This document shows, in pieces, positions 14,785 through 20,076 of a stretch of DNA of 20,076 nt. The DNA is taken from contig JAXDZV010000096.1 of the NCBI GenBank assembly GCA_034086705.1, positions 1 through 20,076 of the forward strand. Direction: 5' to 3'. Within the stretch, counting starts at the first letter, position 1, and every line of letters begins with the position of its first letter. The notes beneath the pieces were generated by a model, which was given only the letters and a program-made list of their open reading frames with translations, had not been told where the DNA came from and searched no databases. Position numbers and translations under genes: made by a program. Origin of the DNA: UMGS1225 sp034086705 (lineage in GTDB: Bacteria > Bacillota > Clostridia > Oscillospirales > CAG-272).

Positions 14785-15808
14785 ATCCGATTCCGGTATG
14801 CAACGGTACACCTCGATAACGCGTGCGTAAAAAAAACAGAGTATCACGCAAGGTATTTTGCATCGGCCTGGGCTCATATCCAAGCTCTGCCGTTGCACGC
14901 GCATGCGAGAAATTACCGTTGGAAGCAAGCACACTGACGGACAGTGGCGTAAAATATAGCGGTGTTTTCCTTCGCAAGCTGACTTTCTCAGCGATCGGGG
15001 CGAACAGTGCAGCGACACGCAACGGCAAATACGACAAAATCCGCCTCCCACCACTCAGCCGGCGCACATACGTAAGCATCTGCTGTACCGTTACATATCG
15101 ACCGGATAAAATATAACACCGGCCACTTACTCCTTTTTCCGCACAACTGACAATGCCCTGCGCTACATCGCGCACATCTACAAAATCATACCCCCCCTGC
15201 ACTGCGAAGGGTAGTTTTCCCGCAAGATATGACACCAGCATGCCGGTTATGCTGCCTCCTGCTAAGTCCCCCGGGCCAATAATGCCGGAGGGATGTACCA
15301 CGCTTGCGTTGAGACCTGCATGTGCTGCCTGCAGTACCAGTGCGGTTGCCTCCGCTTTGCTTTGGGCATATGCGCCATGCACAAGCCGAGGAGAAAAAGC
15401 GTCAACCTCCTGAATTTGCGCCCGATTTGGCTTTTCTGGAATGGCATGCACCGTACTGACATATACAAACTTGCCGACTCCCTGTTCTTGAGAATGCCGT
15501 ATCATATGCGCAGTTCCACCGACATTGACATCAAACAAGCGCTTGCCGGGCTGTGACGCCACAGAAACAATGCCGGCACAGTGGATCACACAGCTTTGTG
15601 TGCCGCTTCCACGGAAAAACGCATCTAAGGAAGCATCCTCGGTTACATCTCCGTATACAACCTCTATACGCGTATCCAAATATGTGCGCAGCGGATCATT
15701 CGGACAAACGAGCGCACGTACGGACGCACCGCGATCCGTCAGTAGTTTTGCTACCGCCCTACCGAGAAAGCCGGTCGCCCCCGTCAATAAATATTGCGTG
15801 TATTGCAT
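14783..15808 (-). CDS. NAD(P)-dependent epimerase/reductase, extended SDR family
   Basis: This 341-residue cytoplasmic protein has the extended short-chain dehydrogenase fold. The nucleotide-binding loop is TGATGFLG (residues 9-16), followed by GDVTEDASLDAFF, and VYVSTVH leads into the catalytic YxxxK (YAQSK). The substrate domain includes VVHPSGIIGPGD and the FVDVRDVAQGIV helix. Pattern and length recall dihydroflavonol 4-reductase-like and UDP-sugar epimerase relatives. The substrate cannot be told from the sequence. A purine-rich AAAGGCGGG region precedes the ATG. It is monocistronic between a divergent region and a strong terminator. No convincing minus-strand promoter could be fixed in the 237 bases upstream. 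Confidence 0.9.
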   Translation of the reverse strand: MQYTQYLLTGATGFLGRAVAKLLTDRGASVRALVCPNDPLRTYLDTRIEVVYGDVTEDASLDAFFRGSGTQSCVIHCAGIVSVASQPGKRLFDVNVGGTAHMIRHSQEQGVGKFVYVSTVHAIPEKPNRAQIQEVDAFSPRLVHGAYAQSKAEATALVLQAAHAGLNASVVHPSGIIGPGDLAGGSITGMLVSYLAGKLPFAVQGGYDFVDVRDVAQGIVSCAEKGVSGRCYILSGRYVTVQQMLTYVRRLSGGRRILSYLPLRVAALFAPIAEKVSLRRKTPLYFTPLSVSVLASNGNFSHARATAELGYEPRPMQNTLRDTLFFLRTRYRGVPLHTGIG

Positions 15809-15962
15809 AATTTCCCGCCTTTCTGTTGCTTGTTTTTTCTTTCCTTGGTTGATTTTACACTGTGTTTATGACCGCGGCGCGTCCGTGTTGTAAGCGAATG
15901 GTAAAAACTGTGTGACGCAGCTTTTTCTTTCGAACAACTTGCTCTTTCCCGCAGATCGATAA

Positions 15963-15991
15963 TTGACAATCTGATATAATTGGGGTATAAT
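15963..15991 (+). promoter_or_regulatory. Consensus promoter of the ldhA - pgmB - nfnAB operon
   Basis: TTGACA (15963-15968) and TATAAT (15986-15991), both exact consensus, are 17 bases apart. A second TATAAT with a TGA extension lies 11 bases upstream (15975-15980), so the -10 element is doubled by one helical turn. The leader would be about 47 bases. The rest of the gap 15809-15962 shows no gene or clear structure. Confidence 0.95.
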
Positions 15992-16045
15992 ATTTTAAAT
16001 TCCTGCAAAAAATCTCCCTGAAAACGGAATGGTGAGGAACTGCTA

Positions 16046-17080
16046 ATGATAAAAGCCGCTTGCTTTGACACACACCCATACGACCGGGAAGCGTTTGACA
16101 ACATCGCCGCTTCTTACGGAATCGAAATGCATTATTTTGAAACACGTCTGACTGCAGACACCGTGGCGTTGGCCCGTGGGCACGATTGTGTGATTGCATT
16201 TGTCAATGATACAATCGACCGTACTGTTCTGGATACGCTGCATGCATACGGCATTTTCCTGCTTGCAATGCGCTGTGCCGGTTACAATAACGTAGATATC
16301 CACGCCGCTTACGGAAAAGTACACATTGTCCGCGTTCCGTCGTATTCACCACATGCCGTCGCTGAGCACGCCATGGCGCTACTGCTGACCTCTGTGCGGC
16401 GCATTCATAAGGCCTACAACCGTACAAGAGATTTCAATTTCACGCTCAATGGATTCGTCGGCTTTGACTTATACGGGAAAACCGTTGGAATCATCGGAAC
16501 CGGGAAAATCGGCCGTGTTTTCGCGGACATTTGCCGCGGCTTCGGAATGCGGGTTTTGGCATATGACCCATACCCCGCACAAGATGTACAGCTGCAATAC
16601 GTGCCGCTTGCCACACTGTTTCAGGAAAGTGATATTATTTCTTTGCACTGCCCTTTAACAAAGCAAACCCAACACCTGATCAATCGCGACACCATTGCGC
16701 AGATGAAAAAAGGTGTAGTTTTGCTCAACACTTCTCGCGGGGCGCTGATCGATGCAGACGCACTGATCGACGGCATTAAGCAAAAAATCGTCAGTGCCGC
16801 TTGTCTGGACGTGTACGAAGAAGAATCGGATTTGTTCTTTCAGGATTTTTCCGGACATATCGTACAGGATGACACAGTTGCACGGCTTTTGTCCCTGCCC
16901 AATGTCATTTTAACTTCACATCAGGCGTTTTTAACCCGTGAGGCACTTTCCGCCATTGCGCAAACGACCTGTGAAAACATCATTGCATATTTTGATGGGC
17001 AACCTTTGCCAAACGAACTGTGTTACCACTGCGAAAAGCAACCGCAATGTGAGAAGAACCGGCAATCGCGCTGCTTTTAA
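16046..17080 (+). CDS. ldhA: D-lactate dehydrogenase with a Cys-rich C-terminal tail
   Basis: This 344-residue cytoplasmic enzyme reduces pyruvate to D-lactate while reoxidising NADH in fermentation. It is a D-2-hydroxyacid dehydrogenase with the nucleotide loop GIIGTGKIG (148-156), Arg231 in NTSRG, Glu260 in VYEEES and His292 in SHQAFLT. The stretch SDLFFQDFSGHIVQDD followed by LPNVILTSHQAFLT is specific for LdhA-type proteins, which makes that reading better than a generic phosphoglycerate dehydrogenase. The Escherichia coli protein has 329 residues, and the extra length here is mostly a polar tail after PNEL that holds Cys326, Cys329, Cys335 and Cys343. GGTGAGG lies eight bases before the ATG. 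It is first in an operon with pgmB and nfnAB. Confidence 0.92.
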   Translation: MIKAACFDTHPYDREAFDNIAASYGIEMHYFETRLTADTVALARGHDCVIAFVNDTIDRTVLDTLHAYGIFLLAMRCAGYNNVDIHAAYGKVHIVRVPSYSPHAVAEHAMALLLTSVRRIHKAYNRTRDFNFTLNGFVGFDLYGKTVGIIGTGKIGRVFADICRGFGMRVLAYDPYPAQDVQLQYVPLATLFQESDIISLHCPLTKQTQHLINRDTIAQMKKGVVLLNTSRGALIDADALIDGIKQKIVSAACLDVYEEESDLFFQDFSGHIVQDDTVARLLSLPNVILTSHQAFLTREALSAIAQTTCENIIAYFDGQPLPNELCYHCEKQPQCEKNRQSRCF

Positions 17081-17131
17081 ACGAAAGAAACTCATTGTTT
17101 TTAGATAGGTAAAATGGAGAGGAAAGGGAAA

Positions 17132-17821
17132 ATGAAACAGGACATAAAAAACCTTCACCTAGCACTGCAAAGCGGTTCCATACGCGCTGTTATTTTTGAT
17201 TTGGACGGCGTTCTGGTCACAACGGACAATGCACATTATCTTGCCTGGAAACGCATGGCGGACGAGGAAGGCATTTACTTCGACCGTACCATCAATGAAC
17301 GGCTACGCGGTGTTTCCCGTATGGAAAGTCTTGCGATTATTCTTGAGCGTGCTGATAAAACCTATACCGAAGCGAAAAAGATCGAGATGGCTACACGGAA
17401 GAACGAATACTACAAAGAGCTGATTTGCTCGCTGACATCGCAGGCAATTTTGCCAGGTGCTCTTGCCTTTATAGATCTGTGCCGCACGTACAAACTGAAA
17501 ATCGCCATAGGTTCCTCCTCTAAAAACACACAGGCAATTCTTGCCCAGGTCGGTCTGGCAAATGCTTTTGACGCGATCGCAGATGGGAACGATATCAAAC
17601 AGTCTAAACCGGCACCGGATGTATTTTTAACAGCAGCAGAAAAGCTCGGCATTCCTGCACAGGATTGTATTGTCGTTGAAGATGCGGACGCCGGTGTGCA
17701 AGCGGCATCTGCGGCAGGCATGCGTACACTCGCGGTCGGCTACGCAGCAGCCAACCCCGCAGCTACCTGGCACGCACCGGGCGGCCTTGCAGACTGTTTG
17801 GAATCTATTGGACAAAAATAA
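17132..17821 (+). CDS. pgmB: Beta-phosphoglucomutase (HAD family)
   Basis: This 229-residue cytoplasmic enzyme turns beta-glucose 1-phosphate, a product of maltose, trehalose or related disaccharide phosphorylases, into glucose 6-phosphate. The HAD motifs are FDLDGVL (nucleophile Asp23 and acid/base Asp25), GSSSKN, the Lys of QSKPAPDVF and VVEDADAGV. The cap segment LRGVSRMESL is diagnostic for PgmB against other HAD phosphatases. The ATG at 17132 is preferred over the in-frame ATG at 17114, since GGAGAGG and AAAGGG precede it; about 17 residues still precede the usual start of the fold. It follows ldhA by 51 bases and precedes nfnA by 23. No disaccharide phosphorylase gene is in the window. 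Confidence 0.92.
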   Translation: MKQDIKNLHLALQSGSIRAVIFDLDGVLVTTDNAHYLAWKRMADEEGIYFDRTINERLRGVSRMESLAIILERADKTYTEAKKIEMATRKNEYYKELICSLTSQAILPGALAFIDLCRTYKLKIAIGSSSKNTQAILAQVGLANAFDAIADGNDIKQSKPAPDVFLTAAEKLGIPAQDCIVVEDADAGVQAASAAGMRTLAVGYAAANPAATWHAPGGLADCLESIGQK

Positions 17822-17844
17822 ACGAAACGGAGCCATACATATCC

Positions 17845-18684
17845 ATGTTTCAGATTCGATCAAAAGAATTTCTCAATGCCTCTGTCGTTCGCATGGCGAT
17901 ACAAGCTCCCGCAATCGCAGCAAAAGCGCAGGCGGGACAATTTGTGATTCTGCGCGTCGATGCACAGGGAGAACGCATTCCTCTGACAATTGCCGACTAT
18001 GACCGCACCACGGGAGAGATTACCTTAATTTTTCAAACAGTCGGCGCAACTACCATGCTGCTCGGCACCAAGCTGGTCGGCGATTCCATTGCGGACCTGG
18101 TCGGACCTCTTGGAAAAGCCACGGATTTGAAAAATATTCGCAGTGCACTCGTTGTCGGCGGCGGCGTGGGCTGCGCCATCGCTCTACCCGTCGCAAAAGC
18201 ACTGCATGCAGCGGGCTGTTCTGTTTGTTCCATCACCGGCTTCCGCACAGCAGAGCTTGTCATTTTGCAAAAAGAATTTACAGCCATCTCGGATACACTG
18301 TTAACCGTAACAGATGACGGAAGCTATGGTGCAAAAGGTAATGTATGCGTGCCTTTGGAGCAACAGCTCCGTACGGGCAGATATGACCATGTGTTTGCAA
18401 TCGGCCCGCTGGTTATGATGAAATTTGTTGCAAAGAGCGCACAGCCTTTCGGCGTTCCCTGCACTGTTTCCATGAACCCCATCATGATCGACGGTACAGG
18501 CATGTGCGGCGGATGCCGTTTAAGCGTCGGCGGAAAGACACGTTTTGCCTGTGTAGACGGCCCCGATTTTGACGGCTATGCCGTAGACTTCGATGAAGCG
18601 ATCGCAAGAAGTAACATGTACCGTACCTTTGAAGCACAGGCACGTGAAAAAGCCTGTCACCTGCTGCAGCGGGAGGAGAATTGA
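17845..18684 (+). CDS. nfnA: NADH-dependent ferredoxin:NADP+ oxidoreductase, subunit A
   Basis: This 279-residue subunit forms, with NfnB, the electron-bifurcating transhydrogenase that couples NAD+, NADP+ and ferredoxin. It has the ferredoxin-reductase fold: a flavin domain (AGQFVILRVDAQGERIPLTI), an NAD-binding domain (ALVVGGGVGCAIALPVA) and, at the end, the [2Fe-2S] site IDGTGMCGGCRLSVGG followed by ACVDGPDFDGYAVDF. The three Cys and the Asp before the first Cys fit the Asp-plus-three-Cys ligation reported for NfnA. The only Shine-Dalgarno-like motif, GGAG, is about 14 bases from the ATG, which is long; no better start is seen. The next gene begins one base after the stop. Related sulfide or dihydroorotate electron-transfer subunits are the alternative, but the partner settles it. 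Confidence 0.94.
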   Translation: MFQIRSKEFLNASVVRMAIQAPAIAAKAQAGQFVILRVDAQGERIPLTIADYDRTTGEITLIFQTVGATTMLLGTKLVGDSIADLVGPLGKATDLKNIRSALVVGGGVGCAIALPVAKALHAAGCSVCSITGFRTAELVILQKEFTAISDTLLTVTDDGSYGAKGNVCVPLEQQLRTGRYDHVFAIGPLVMMKFVAKSAQPFGVPCTVSMNPIMIDGTGMCGGCRLSVGGKTRFACVDGPDFDGYAVDFDEAIARSNMYRTFEAQAREKACHLLQREEN

Positions 18685-18685
18685 C

Positions 18686-20076
18686 ATGCCCAACATGAAC
18701 CCCAAAAGAACCCCCATGCCATCTTTAGAGCCGACGGTTCGGGCCAAATCCTTCGCGGAAGTTGCAAGCGGGTATACCGCTGCCTTAGCTGCAGAAGAGG
18801 CACAAAGATGCTTAGACTGCCAAAAGCCTCTGTGCGTACAGGGCTGTCCTGTCAGTATTGATATTCCCGGGTTTATCCGCGCACTGCGTAACGGTGACCC
18901 GGGCAGCGCCTACAACATTTTAAGCGCCTCCACCGGTTTACCAGCGGTATGCGGTAGAGTATGCCCGCAAGAAACACAATGTGAAAGCCGCTGTATCCGC
19001 GGCATCAAAGCAGAGCCGGTTGCCATCGGACGGCTGGAACGATATGTGGCAGATTGGCATAATGCGCAGCCACCCGCCCCTATACAGCAGCCAACCCCTA
19101 CAAAACGACGCGTCGCAGTTGTCGGCTCCGGGCCGGCCGGTCTTTCTTGCGCTGCAGATCTTGCGCGGATGGGGCATGCCGTCACCGTGTTTGAAGCGCT
19201 GCATATTCCCGGCGGTGTTTTGGTGTACGGAATCCCGGAATTTCGGCTGCCAAAGCAAATCGTCGCACAGGAAATTGATGGACTCAAGCGTTTGGGCGTT
19301 ACGTTCTGTACCAACACCGTGATCGGTAAAACGTTGACCGTCGACGATTTGTTTGCGCAAGGATTCGACGCTGTCTTTATCGGATCCGGTGCAGGTTTAC
19401 CCAGCTTCATGGGTATTCCCGGAGAAGGCTGCAACGGGGTTTTCTCAGCCAATGAATATCTGACGCGTTCCAACTTAATGCAAGCGTATCGCGCAGACAG
19501 TCAAACACCAATTCTGCGCGCACGGCGCGTAGCTGTTGTCGGCGGCGGTAATGTGGCCATGGATGCTGCACGCACAGCATTGCGCTTGGGCGCAGAGCAA
19601 GTCAGCATCCTCTACCGACGCGGCCAAGATGAGTTGCCTGCACGCCGAGAAGAAGTAGAACACGCACAGCAAGAGGGCGTTGCTTTTCATTTTTTAACTG
19701 CCCCGGTAGAAATTTTGCCCTATCAAAATCCGCAAAATCCTCGCGATCCACAAAATGGGTTTGTCCGTGCGGTACGCTGCGTACGCATGCAACTTACAGA
19801 ACCGGACGCCTCCGGCAGGCGCCGTCCGGTTGCCATTGCCGGCAGTGATTTTACACTAGATACAGATGCCGTCATTATTGCGGTCGGCACGAGCCCCAAC
19901 CCGTTAATTCGTTCCACCACCGACGGGCTTGCCGTCAATCAACGTGGCGGTCTAATCATCGATGAAGCCACCGGTGCAACTTCCCGGCGCGGTGTTTTTG
20001 CAGGCGGCGATGCCGTCACTGGGGCAGCCACCGTGATTCTTGCAATGGGAGCAGGAAAAACTGCTGCCGCAGGGAT
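18686..20076 (+). CDS. nfnB: NADH-dependent ferredoxin:NADP+ oxidoreductase, subunit B (3' end cut)
   Basis: This is the large subunit of the Nfn transhydrogenase, resembling the small chain of glutamate synthase (GltD). The window holds 463 codons, and family lengths of about 465-480 suggest that only a few residues are missing. Two Cys clusters near the N-terminus, RCLDCQKPLCVQGCP and AVCGRVCPQETQCESRC, would bind the [4Fe-4S] clusters. The FAD fold begins VAVVGSGPAGLSCAADLA and the NADPH fold VAVVGGGNVAMDAARTALRL. A conserved GVFAGGDAVTGAATV segment lies near the end. GGGAGGAG lies seven bases before the ATG, inside the end of nfnA, so the two subunits are translationally coupled. The stand-alone GltD reading is rejected because nfnA is adjacent. 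Confidence 0.95.
   Translation, partial: MPNMNPKRTPMPSLEPTVRAKSFAEVASGYTAALAAEEAQRCLDCQKPLCVQGCPVSIDIPGFIRALRNGDPGSAYNILSASTGLPAVCGRVCPQETQCESRCIRGIKAEPVAIGRLERYVADWHNAQPPAPIQQPTPTKRRVAVVGSGPAGLSCAADLARMGHAVTVFEALHIPGGVLVYGIPEFRLPKQIVAQEIDGLKRLGVTFCTNTVIGKTLTVDDLFAQGFDAVFIGSGAGLPSFMGIPGEGCNGVFSANEYLTRSNLMQAYRADSQTPILRARRVAVVGGGNVAMDAARTALRLGAEQVSILYRRGQDELPARREEVEHAQQEGVAFHFLTAPVEILPYQNPQNPRDPQNGFVRAVRCVRMQLTEPDASGRRRPVAIAGSDFTLDTDAVIIAVGTSPNPLIRSTTDGLAVNQRGGLIIDEATGATSRRGVFAGGDAVTGAATVILAMGAGKTAAAG

Noticed and set aside
15809..15962. A minus-strand promoter for the SDR gene (TAAAAT candidate -10 box)
   Set aside because: No acceptable -35 box lies 16-18 bases upstream, so the site could not be supported.

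Overview
The window looks like chromosomal DNA of a Gram-positive, anaerobic, fermentative member of the Clostridia. An Oscillospirales-type gut bacterium is my guess, made from gene content and not from any search. The evidence is an SLH-domain surface protein, many lipoproteins with lipobox signal peptides, near-consensus sigma-A promoters with 17-base spacers, AGGAGG-type ribosome binding sites, a class-typical guanine riboswitch, a YhaO/YhaN pair, an LdhA-type D-lactate dehydrogenase and the NfnAB transhydrogenase. I see no insertion sequence, phage gene, CRISPR array, tRNA or rRNA gene.

Layout. (1) Positions 1-199, minus: the start of a secreted SLH-domain protein, with a well-formed promoter and palindromic DNA upstream. 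(2) Positions 372-6420, minus: a purine salvage and uptake operon. A promoter and guanine-type riboswitch with a terminator precede xpt, then a BMP-family substrate-binding lipoprotein, a double-domain ATPase and two permeases, ending at a strong hairpin terminator. Two intercistronic hairpins separate the binding-protein gene from the ATPase gene. (3) Positions 6466-9677, minus: a promoter, a GH109-like Gfo/Idh/MocA protein, a class A beta-lactamase-fold lipoprotein whose catalytic Ser is Cys, and a small lipoprotein of unknown fold. (4) Positions 9709-14698, minus: a promoter, an orphan family-1-like solute-binding lipoprotein, then YhaO (Mre11/SbcD-like phosphoesterase) and YhaN (Rad50/SbcC-like ATPase with membrane segments). 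(5) Positions 14739-15808, minus: an extended SDR (NAD-dependent epimerase/reductase type), ending in a perfect palindromic terminator. (6) Positions 15963-20076, plus: a consensus promoter and an apparent operon ldhA - pgmB - nfnA - nfnB, with nfnB cut by the window edge only a few residues before its expected end.

How the genes work together. The purine operon takes up and salvages purine nucleosides or bases, and its riboswitch should turn it off when guanine-type purines are plentiful. The plus-strand operon links sugar-phosphate entry (beta-phosphoglucomutase), NADH disposal (lactate dehydrogenase) and NADH/NADPH/ferredoxin balancing (Nfn). The 6.5-9.5 kb cluster may act on cell-surface or host glycans, but this is inferred from families only. 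The best candidates for something unusual are the Cys-for-Ser hydrolase (7158-8258), the riboswitch that appears to govern a whole BMP-type transporter, and the four-cysteine tail on the lactate dehydrogenase.
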